Assembly (NCBI GenBank): GCA_030694835.1 | Contig: JAUYUF010000165.1 | Span: 1 to 5,330 of the forward strand | Reading direction: 5' to 3' | Source: Flavobacteriaceae bacterium | GTDB taxonomy: Bacteria; Bacteroidota; Bacteroidia; Flavobacteriales; Flavobacteriaceae | Length of the DNA stretch: 5,330 nucleotides | Shown: positions 1-5,330 of the stretch, piece after piece | How the letters are laid out: every line of letters begins with the position of its first letter | Numbering within the stretch: the first letter of the stretch is position 1 | Program-made: the position numbers and the translations under genes | The notes under the pieces: generated by a model | Seen by the model: only the letters and a program-made list of their open reading frames with translations | What the model was told of the DNA's origin: nothing | Database searches by the model: none

Positions 1-1
1 A

Positions 2-220
2 TTATCTATTAGAGCAGAATATGAAACTATTAATATTGTTGCCGCCATTTTAATCAACACCATTTTTGTTTATGCTGTTTTAAAATCATCTAAAAAAATT
101 GAAAAAGTTTTAGGAAAAGGAGGTCTTGGGGTTATTAGAAAAATATTTGGTGTGGTGTTATTAGCGATAGCCGTAAAACTATTTGCTGCTAATATTTTAG
201 GATTATTTAATCTTTCTTAA
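2..220 (+). CDS. MarC family integral membrane protein, C-terminal fragment
   Basis: The reading frame is open from position 2 to the TAA at 218-220 and gives the last 72 residues of a protein whose start lies left of the window. It has a hydrophobic segment at about fragment residues 10-28 (INIVAAILINTIFVYAVL), a short basic loop (KSSKKIEKVLGKGG), and a second hydrophobic segment (IFGVVLLAIAVKLFAANI) close to the end. The loop motif GKGGLGVIRKIFG followed by a final helix is the usual C-terminus of MarC/UPF0056 inner-membrane proteins, which have about 200 residues and six predicted helices. The family was once linked to multiple antibiotic resistance, but that link was later withdrawn for E. 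coli MarC; some members are annotated as neutral amino acid transporters. The substrate cannot be told from this fragment. The gene converges on glmS and shares its terminator. The family call is fairly secure; the function is not. Confidence 0.8.
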   Translation, partial: LSIRAEYETINIVAAILINTIFVYAVLKSSKKIEKVLGKGGLGVIRKIFGVVLLAIAVKLFAANILGLFNLS

Positions 221-236
221 TTTGATTTATAAATAA

Positions 237-260
237 AAAATCCTGCTTTTGCAGGATTTT
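237..260. terminator. Bidirectional intrinsic terminator between marC-like gene and glmS
   Basis: A perfect inverted repeat pairs AAAATCCTGC (237-246) with GCAGGATTTT (251-260) around a TTTT loop (247-250). The GC-containing core is TCCTGC/GCAGGA. On the + strand the core is followed by TTTTAGAATTTT. On the - strand it is followed by a longer T run, TTTTTTATTT. The hairpin lies 16 bp past the + strand gene's stop and 16 bp past the glmS stop, so it can serve both convergent genes. The longer T tract favours stronger termination for the glmS transcript. Confidence 0.85.
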
Positions 261-276
261 AGAATTTTATGTTGAG

Positions 277-2130
277 TTACTCCACTGTAACTGATTTTGC
301 TAAATTTCTTGGCTGATCTACATTACAATTTCTCATTACCGCAATATGATAGGATAATAACTGTAATGGAATAGTAGTTAATAATGGCGTCAACGCTTCA
401 ATAGTTTCAGGAATTTCAATAACATGATCTGCTAATTCTCTTACAATTTCATCACCTTCAGTTACTACAGCGATAATTTTTCCTTTTCGAGCTTTAATTT
501 CTTGAATATTACTAACAATTTTATCATAATGTCCATTATTAGTGGCTATTACAACAATAGGCATATTTTCATCAATCAAAGCAATTGGACCGTGTTTCAT
601 CTCGGCAGCAGGATATCCTTCAGCATGGATATATGATATTTCTTTTAGCTTTAATGCACCTTCTAAAGCAACAGGAAAGTTAAATCCTCTTCCTAAATAT
701 AAGAAGTTGGTAGCATCTTTATAAATCGAAGCAATATGTTTAATTTTCTCTTCTTGGTTTAACAACGATTTAACCTTTTGTGGTATTAACTCTATTTGAT
801 GTATATATCTATTATAATCTACATTAAAAATAGAGCCATTTGCTTTTCCTAAACGTAAAGCAATGAGTGTTAATAAAGTAATTTGTGTTGTAAATGCCTT
901 GGTTGATGCAACTCCAATTTCTGGTCCTGCATGGGTATATGAACCCGTATGAGTTTCTCTAGCAATTGATGAGCCAACTACATTACATATTCCGTAAACA
1001 AATGCGCCTTTAGATTTAGCTAACTTGATGGCCGCTAAAGTATCAGCTGTTTCACCAGATTGTGAAATAGCAATTACAATATCCTTTTCTGTAATTATCG
1101 GGTTTCTGTATCTAAATTCAGAACCATATTCAACTTCAACAGGAATTCTTGCTAATTCTTCAAATAGATATTCTCCAACCAATCCCGCATGCCAAGAGGT
1201 GCCACAACCAACCATAATAATACGGTTGGCATTTAAGAATTTCTCAATATTATCATCTATGCCAGATACTTTTACCATTCCTTCATTTGGCAACAATCTA
1301 CCTCTAAAAGTATCGGTAATAGCATTGGGTTGTTCGTGAATTTCTTTCAGCATAAAATGCTCATAACCACCCTTTTCTATTTGTTCTAAATTAAGTTTTA
1401 ATTGCTGAACAGAAGCCTCTACTAAAGTATCATCGGTTAACTTTCTAACATTTATACTTCTACCTATTTTAATAATGGCCATATGATCATCTTCTAAATA
1501 AATAGCATTTTTCGTATATTCAATAAAAGGAGATGCATCTGAAGCAATAAAAAACTCGGAATTATTCTCTCCCACTCCAATTGCTATTGGACTTCCTAAT
1601 CTAGCAACAACTAATTCATCTGGTTTTGTTTTATCAAATACAGCAATTGCGTATGCGCCTACAACCTCATTTAATGCCAACTGAACTGCTTTTCCTAACA
1701 AACACTTTTCATTAGTTTTAATCTCTTCAATTAAGTTAATTAAAACTTCTGTATCGGTATCGCTATGGAAAATATATCCTCTTTTAATTAATTCTTTTTT
1801 GATGGTATCATAATTTTCTATGATTCCGTTGTGCACAATAACTAAATCTCCTGATTGAGAAACATGAGGGTGTGAATTTACATGATTTGGAACTCCATGA
1901 GTAGCCCAACGTGTATGACCAAATCCGATAGTTCCTTTTTTAGCCTCTTCTGTTTCAAAAATAGCTTCTAATTCAGATACTTTGCCTTTTGTTTTTAATA
2001 CATTGATATCTTCTCCATTAAACAATACAATACCCGCGCTATCATAACCTCTATATTCTAAACGATACAATCCGTTTAAAACAATCGGATATGCATTGCG
2101 ATATCCTATATAACCGGCAATTCCGCACAT
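277..2130 (-). CDS. glmS: Glutamine--fructose-6-phosphate aminotransferase (isomerizing), GlmS
   Basis: This cytoplasmic enzyme converts fructose-6-phosphate and glutamine to glucosamine-6-phosphate and glutamate, the first step towards UDP-GlcNAc, peptidoglycan and lipid A. The 617 residues are full length (E. coli has about 609). It begins MCGIAGYIG, so Cys2 becomes the N-terminal nucleophile once Met is removed, which fixes the start. The glutaminase domain (about 2-220) shows RLEYRGYDSAG (23-33), TRWATHG (73-79), HNGIIEN (100-106) and TDTEV (125-129). The first SIS domain (about 295-430) has GCGTS (308-312), SQSGETADT (356-364) and STKAFTTQ (409-416). The second SIS domain (about 465-600) has KLKEISYIHAE (494-504) and KHGPIALID (512-520). 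Glu497, His513 and Lys612 align with E. coli catalytic Glu488, His504 and Lys603, the last in the C-terminal DQPRNLAKSVTVE. All key residues are present. It is the last gene of its operon, only 6 bp after the DUF4270 stop. I see no own promoter and no glmS ribozyme, which is expected outside Gram-positives. Confidence 0.98.
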   Translation of the reverse strand: MCGIAGYIGYRNAYPIVLNGLYRLEYRGYDSAGIVLFNGEDINVLKTKGKVSELEAIFETEEAKKGTIGFGHTRWATHGVPNHVNSHPHVSQSGDLVIVHNGIIENYDTIKKELIKRGYIFHSDTDTEVLINLIEEIKTNEKCLLGKAVQLALNEVVGAYAIAVFDKTKPDELVVARLGSPIAIGVGENNSEFFIASDASPFIEYTKNAIYLEDDHMAIIKIGRSINVRKLTDDTLVEASVQQLKLNLEQIEKGGYEHFMLKEIHEQPNAITDTFRGRLLPNEGMVKVSGIDDNIEKFLNANRIIMVGCGTSWHAGLVGEYLFEELARIPVEVEYGSEFRYRNPIITEKDIVIAISQSGETADTLAAIKLAKSKGAFVYGICNVVGSSIARETHTGSYTHAGPEIGVASTKAFTTQITLLTLIALRLGKANGSIFNVDYNRYIHQIELIPQKVKSLLNQEEKIKHIASIYKDATNFLYLGRGFNFPVALEGALKLKEISYIHAEGYPAAEMKHGPIALIDENMPIVVIATNNGHYDKIVSNIQEIKARKGKIIAVVTEGDEIVRELADHVIEIPETIEALTPLLTTIPLQLLSYHIAVMRNCNVDQPRNLAKSVTVE

Positions 2131-2136
2131 ACTTTT

Positions 2137-3684
2137 TTAATTATTAATTTCAGTATAATGAATTTCTAAACGAATACGTTTATCTACATCACTTGATTGG
2201 TTTCCGTGTAAAACAACGCCTTTTGGTGTCCAGCTATAGTCTCTAAATTTAGTATCAGTAGCCGACTGAGGTAAATCAGATGGGCTATAAACTTTGATTC
2301 CAAATTTAAATAATTCATCTGTGTTTTCTTTTTTCAAAATATCAGAAACATAATCTGTTATTCTAAATTTATATCGATATGGAACAGAGTCTTTATCTCT
2401 TTCTAAAAAGCCAGAAAAAACAGTTGGACCTTCTGTAAACAAATCTTTTAATTGTTTTGATGAGTCGTAATCGTATAAATATAATCTTTCAGGATAATTT
2501 TTACTGCTTGCATTTTTATCAATAAACATCAATAAACTCGCCTCATTAATTAACCATTTATTATTTCTTAAATTTTTAATATTTTCATTAAATTTCATAA
2601 TAGCCATTGAGCCAGCAGAACCCTGAATGTATAATTTTGAATCGCCAGAAGTTGTGTTTGGACTAGCTAAAAATGGCTGTGCATTTGAGCCACTATAATC
2701 TCTTGTAATTTTATTGGCAATGATTCCTCCTAAATTAAAAATCATAGATCGTTTAGTACGGGTAGTGGTCACAACATTATTTGTTGTGGTTTCTACATCA
2801 TTTGAATAATATATTGTTACTGTAGCGTCAGAAATATTTAATGATAATAATGAACTACTAGGATTTGATAAAGTAGAAGCCTCAATAAATAATCCTTTAA
2901 AATATTTACTAAAATCTTCTTGTGAATCAAACTTTGTTACTGCTGTATTTTCAACAAAAAGTTGTTTAAACTTTTGAGAATTTAATGCTAATTTAATCGA
3001 CGGTTTTTTATCTGTTTTTTTAATTGTGTCTCTAGTATATACTTCAAATCCACCAGCTAATATTGGCTTTAAACGATCTACATATAATACTGTATCATTT
3101 TCATTTGGTTTAAAACTACCTGCATAAAGTGATGGAGTGTTTTTTTGATAATCTTTATCGGTATAATAAACCATATATTGAGATGGATTTGCGGGATCGA
3201 GGGTGTTTAGAAAAGTTCCTAACTCAAACACACTTAACTGAAATTCTACATCTTTATTACCAATTATTGAATCTAATTTAAAATTTGGAACGCTTTTATT
3301 AACTCCGTTAACACTTACTGTTTTGTTACCATCTTTTGTAGCATGATAAGGTATGTCTAAAATTACCATTTCAATATGAGGATTTTTCCCAAATCCACTT
3401 GATAAGTCAACTGGAAGTGTAAGAGTGCCAGCTACTGAAGCATTTATTTTTCCAAAATCTACATCATTATATACTCCCAATAAATATTGTCCTAACGTAT
3501 TAGCTCTTGTTTTTTCGATGTTTTTATTAAACGCTACTACATCAACTGTATGCTTATTAGTGCTTAAATTATTGTTATTTATCAAATTACCACCAATGTT
3601 TTCAAGTTCTTTTTCGCAAGAAGTAATACTACTTATGAATACTATGAATAAGGGTAAATATTTAAGATACTTATTAATTGTCAT
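2137..3684 (-). CDS. DUF4270 family lipoprotein
   Basis: This is a probable exported lipoprotein of unknown function, 515 residues from the start chosen here. The start at 3684 gives a standard lipoprotein signal: MTINKYLKY, a hydrophobic core (LPLFIVFISS), then the lipobox-like ITSC with Cys23 as the lipidation site. A longer frame opens at 3747, but its extra 21 residues would put a non-signal stretch before the signal peptide and overlap the upstream gene by 47 bp, so I reject it. After Cys23 come acidic residues (CEKELE) that could favour display on the outer surface. The block LGVYNDVDFGKINAS (about 69-83) matches the conserved N-terminal region of DUF4270 as I remember it. The rest is rich in alternating hydrophobic, Ser, Thr and Asn residues, suggesting a beta-rich fold, and it ends in a strand-like RLEIHYTEI. 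I see no enzyme motif. It lies 16 bp after the GT5-like gene and 6 bp before glmS, so all three are probably co-transcribed. The family call is good; the role is unknown. Confidence 0.82.
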   Translation of the reverse strand: MTINKYLKYLPLFIVFISSITSCEKELENIGGNLINNNNLSTNKHTVDVVAFNKNIEKTRANTLGQYLLGVYNDVDFGKINASVAGTLTLPVDLSSGFGKNPHIEMVILDIPYHATKDGNKTVSVNGVNKSVPNFKLDSIIGNKDVEFQLSVFELGTFLNTLDPANPSQYMVYYTDKDYQKNTPSLYAGSFKPNENDTVLYVDRLKPILAGGFEVYTRDTIKKTDKKPSIKLALNSQKFKQLFVENTAVTKFDSQEDFSKYFKGLFIEASTLSNPSSSLLSLNISDATVTIYYSNDVETTTNNVVTTTRTKRSMIFNLGGIIANKITRDYSGSNAQPFLASPNTTSGDSKLYIQGSAGSMAIMKFNENIKNLRNNKWLINEASLLMFIDKNASSKNYPERLYLYDYDSSKQLKDLFTEGPTVFSGFLERDKDSVPYRYKFRITDYVSDILKKENTDELFKFGIKVYSPSDLPQSATDTKFRDYSWTPKGVVLHGNQSSDVDKRIRLEIHYTEINN

Positions 3685-3700
3685 AAAATTATGTGTGTTT

Positions 3701-4510
3701 TTATTGTAAAACCTGATTGAGGTAAAAATCAGTAATTGCATCCTCAATATTATCTAACGGATGATACGTTAATACTTTTTTATTTAATTTTTTGATGTAC
3801 TCTTCTACTTCTGGATAAATAAAAGAACTACCATATACTACAGCATCTGAATTTTCAATTGCAATTTTTTGTAAATTAATATGAGTAGATTCTTTTATTG
3901 TTGTCAATTTATTTTCATCCGATATATCAAATTTGATTTTATCGTAAAGTTTATTGTCTAATGGACCTTTAAAACTATTATCATAAATTGAAGTCACTAT
4001 TTTGCTTTCATTAAACAAAGCTTCATCTGCAAAATACGTTTTTAAATACAGCGGTAAAAGTGAAGACATCCAACCGTGAATATGAATTACATGTGGCTGC
4101 CAATTTAATTTTTTAACAGTTTCTACCACTCCTTTAGCAAAAAAAATAGCCCTTTCGGCATTGTCTGCATAAAGCTTATCATCTTCATCAGTAAAAATTG
4201 ATTTCCTTTTAAAATACTCATCATTATCAATAAAATAAACCTGCATTCTTTCTTTAGGAATTGAAGCTACTTTAATAATTAAAGGCATATCCATATCATC
4301 AACAACTATATTCATTCCTGATAATCTAATTACTTCGTGTAATTGATGTCTTCTTTCATTTATTAACCCGAAACGAGGCATAAAAATTCGAGTTTGTCCT
4401 CCTAAATTATGAACCATTTTTGCTACCTCAAACGAGGCTAAAGACATTTCTGTCTCTGGCAAATAAGGTACTACTTCAGAAGATACATATAGTATTCGTT
4501 TATCTTTCAT
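3701..4510 (-). CDS. Glycogen/starch synthase-like protein, N-terminal GT5 domain only, degenerate
   Basis: This 269-residue cytoplasmic protein resembles the N-terminal half of GlgA, which has about 470-480 residues and transfers glucose from ADP-glucose to glycogen. Matching parts are ILYVSSEVVPYL (6-17), HVIHIHGWMSSLLPLYL (140-156) and SDAVVYGSSF (221-230). Databases often label such proteins glycogen/starch synthase. Hallmark residues are changed: the usual KTGGL after the first strand reads PETEM (18-22), the usual HDWHAG reads HGWMSS (145-150), and the usual TVHN reads SIYDN (174-178). The C-terminal GT-B domain is absent, and only 16 bp separate its stop from the next gene, so there is no room for a remnant. 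The open frame and tight operon argue for a maintained short protein rather than fresh decay. Glycogen synthase activity on its own looks unlikely; a regulatory, sugar-binding or partner-dependent role is possible. The start ATG at 4510 precedes MKDKRILYVSSE, a natural N-terminus. It is the first gene of the operon with the DUF4270 gene and glmS, and divergent from panC. Confidence 0.82.
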   Translation of the reverse strand: MKDKRILYVSSEVVPYLPETEMSLASFEVAKMVHNLGGQTRIFMPRFGLINERRHQLHEVIRLSGMNIVVDDMDMPLIIKVASIPKERMQVYFIDNDEYFKRKSIFTDEDDKLYADNAERAIFFAKGVVETVKKLNWQPHVIHIHGWMSSLLPLYLKTYFADEALFNESKIVTSIYDNSFKGPLDNKLYDKIKFDISDENKLTTIKESTHINLQKIAIENSDAVVYGSSFIYPEVEEYIKKLNKKVLTYHPLDNIEDAITDFYLNQVLQ

Positions 4511-4536
4511 AGAATACGTTTAGTTAAAAGAATATG

Positions 4537-4566
4537 CAAAATTACAAAAATTTGTGTAGATTTCAG
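4537..4566 (-). promoter_or_regulatory. Predicted Bacteroidota-type promoter for the GT5-like/DUF4270/glmS operon
   Basis: On the - strand TAATTTTG (4544-4537) fits the -7 element TAnnTTTG used by the main sigma factor of Bacteroidota. A CTG (4566-4564), one base off the -33 TTG, lies 19 bp upstream. Transcription would start near 4530-4532, leaving a leader of about 20 bases before the ATG at 4510. That leader has no Shine-Dalgarno sequence, as is normal in this phylum. The prediction rests on motif and position only. Confidence 0.55.
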
Positions 4567-4586
4567 CATGAAAAAATGTAAGTTTG
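4552..4586 (+). promoter_or_regulatory. Predicted Bacteroidota-type promoter for panC
   Basis: TAAGTTTG (4579-4586) matches the -7 element TAnnTTTG exactly. The nearest clear TTG upstream (4552-4554) is 24 bp away, somewhat longer than the usual spacing of about 19-21, so the -33 assignment is weak. Transcription would start near 4591-4593, about 25 bases before the panC ATG. The element overlaps the upstream half of the oppositely directed promoter, so the two may compete or be co-regulated. Confidence 0.5.
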
Positions 4587-4593
4587 CGCCCTT

Positions 4594-4610
4594 TTAACAG
4601 TAATTAACAG
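4594..4610 (+). repeat. Direct repeat TTAACAG x2 in the panC leader
   Basis: TTAACAG occurs at 4594-4600 and again at 4604-4610, a period of 10 bp, about one helical turn. It lies just before the panC ATG at 4617. A protein bound here would block the start of transcription or translation, but no known operator is recognised and the repeat is short. Confidence 0.4.
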
Positions 4611-4616
4611 TTTAAT

Positions 4617-5330
4617 ATGCAAGTTTTTTACAACTCAAAATCAATTAAAGACTATTTAAGCACTTTAAAAGAAAATAAAAATGTTGGCTTTGTCCCAACT
4701 ATGGGGGCTTTACACGCTGGACACTTGTCTTTAGCCAAACAAGCAAAAGCAGAAAATGATGTTGTCGTAGTAAGTATTTTTGTAAACCCAACACAATTTG
4801 ACAAACTAGAAGACCTGAATAAATATCCTAGAACTACAGAAAAAGATTTAGAATTATTACAATCAATTAATTGTGATATTGTATTTATGCCAACTGTAAA
4901 TGAAATGTATGATAAAAACATTAAATCTGAACATTTTGATTTTGGTGGAATTGAATTTGAAATGGAAGGCAAATTTAGAAAAGGACATTTTGACGGAGTG
5001 GGAACTATTGTTAAAAGATTTTTTGAAATTATTAAACCTCATAAGGCTTATTTTGGAGAGAAAGATTTTCAACAATTACAAATTGTTAAGAAATTAGTTG
5101 AAATTAATAATCTACCTGTTAAAATAATAGGTTGTGATATTTTTAGAGAAGAAGATGGGTTGGCAATGAGTTCCCGAAATATCCGTTTATCTGAAAAACA
5201 ACGAAAAGCTGCTCCATTTATTTATGAAATTCTGCTAGAAACAAAGAAGAAATTTGGCATAATTAGTGTGAATGAAATAAAACAATGGGTTGAACAGCAA
5301 TTTACTAATAACAATTTTTTAAAGCTAGAA
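4617..5330 (+). CDS. panC: Pantothenate synthetase (pantoate--beta-alanine ligase), C-terminus cut by window edge
   Basis: PanC joins pantoate and beta-alanine with ATP, through a pantoyl-adenylate, to make pantothenate, the coenzyme A precursor, in the cytoplasm. The window holds 238 in-frame codons without a stop; the family usually has about 280, so roughly 40 residues lie beyond the right edge. The nucleotidyltransferase fold shows PTMGALHAGH (27-36) with the HxGH signature at 33-36, then SIFVNPTQF (53-61) with the pantoate-binding Gln60. Next come YPRT (70-73), GHFDGV (123-128), FGEKDFQQL (146-154), and REEDGLAMSSRN (177-188), which includes the KMSKS-like MSSR. All expected catalytic motifs are intact. 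The ATG at 4617 gives the usual short run of about 25 residues before PTMGALH. No Shine-Dalgarno sequence is seen. It is transcribed away from the GT5-like gene across a 106-bp gap; in related genomes panD often follows, but that would lie outside this window. Confidence 0.97.
   Translation, partial: MQVFYNSKSIKDYLSTLKENKNVGFVPTMGALHAGHLSLAKQAKAENDVVVVSIFVNPTQFDKLEDLNKYPRTTEKDLELLQSINCDIVFMPTVNEMYDKNIKSEHFDFGGIEFEMEGKFRKGHFDGVGTIVKRFFEIIKPHKAYFGEKDFQQLQIVKKLVEINNLPVKIIGCDIFREEDGLAMSSRNIRLSEKQRKAAPFIYEILLETKKKFGIISVNEIKQWVEQQFTNNNFLKLE

Larger units (their letters stand above)
4523..4598. repeat. Inverted 8-mer CTTTTAAC at both predicted transcription starts
   Basis: GTTAAAAG at 4523-4530 and CTTTTAAC at 4591-4598 are exact reverse complements. 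Each therefore reads CTTTTAAC in the direction of its own gene. The copies begin about 6 bases (minus side) and 4 bases (plus side) after the respective predicted -7 elements, at the expected start of each transcript. This could be a shared initial transcribed sequence or operator, or chance in AT-rich DNA. Confidence 0.4.

Noticed and set aside
542..1339. Open frames on the + strand at 542-724 and 1025-1339
   Set aside because: They lie antisense inside glmS, whose frame is intact with all catalytic motifs. Their translations show no recognisable domain.
2131..2160. glmS ribozyme or riboswitch upstream of glmS
   Set aside because: The gap is only 6 bp, preceded by the coding end of the DUF4270 gene, and the stretch is almost pure A/T with no room for a structured RNA.
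3685..3700. Possible remnant of a lost C-terminal GT-B domain after the GT5-like gene
   Set aside because: Only 16 bp separate the genes, and the next gene's signal peptide begins at once. There is no room for a remnant, so recent truncation by frameshift is not supported.
3425..3709. 94-codon + strand open frame
   Set aside because: It is antisense to the N-terminal part of the DUF4270 gene. Its hydrophobic stretches are the reverse complement of the signal peptide region and its A/T-rich surroundings.
4568..4597. Nine-codon frame MKKCKFAPF in the divergent promoter region, a possible leader peptide
   Set aside because: It overlaps the predicted panC -7 element and would start upstream of the predicted transcript. 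It has no repeated codon pattern or attenuator hairpin.
4652..5097. Open frames at 4652-4972 (-), 4863-5075 (-) and 4900-5097 (+)
   Set aside because: All overlap panC, which is unmistakable in its own frame from 4617 and simply lacks a stop inside the window.

Overview
The window is AT-rich DNA from a member of the Bacteroidota, most likely of the Flavobacteriia. The evidence is a DUF4270 lipoprotein (a family typical of this phylum), A/T-rich leaders without Shine-Dalgarno sequences, and two matches to the Bacteroidota -7 promoter element TAnnTTTG. The gene order panC / short glycogen-synthase-like gene / DUF4270 / glmS is, as I recall it, common in flavobacterial chromosomes. This looks like ordinary core chromosome: I see no insertion sequence, tRNA, CRISPR array, phage gene or att site.

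Layout from left to right. (1) Positions 2-220, + strand: the C-terminal 72 residues of a MarC-family membrane protein, cut by the window edge. (2) Positions 221-276: a short gap between convergent genes, holding a symmetric hairpin that can terminate transcription from both sides. (3) Positions 277-4510, - strand: a tight three-gene run, read from right to left. It starts with a 269-residue protein resembling only the N-terminal half of a GT5 glycogen/starch synthase, followed 16 bp later by a DUF4270 lipoprotein, followed 6 bp later by glmS. (4) Positions 4511-4616: a 106-bp divergent promoter region with a -7 element on each strand. (5) Positions 4617-5330, + strand: the first 238 codons of panC, cut by the window edge. 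The two edge genes lack a start or a stop inside the window but are clear from translation.

Function. GlmS makes glucosamine-6-phosphate, the entry to UDP-GlcNAc, peptidoglycan and lipid A. PanC makes pantothenate for coenzyme A. The two genes between them are the less understood part. One is a probable outer-membrane lipoprotein of unknown function. The other is a half-length glycosyltransferase-like protein that has lost the hallmark ADP-glucose-site residues and the whole C-terminal domain. Its close linkage to glmS and the lipoprotein suggests a role in envelope sugar metabolism or its regulation rather than glycogen synthesis, but this is inference. I found no convincing wholly new system; the degenerate GT5-like protein and its operon partners deserve the second look.
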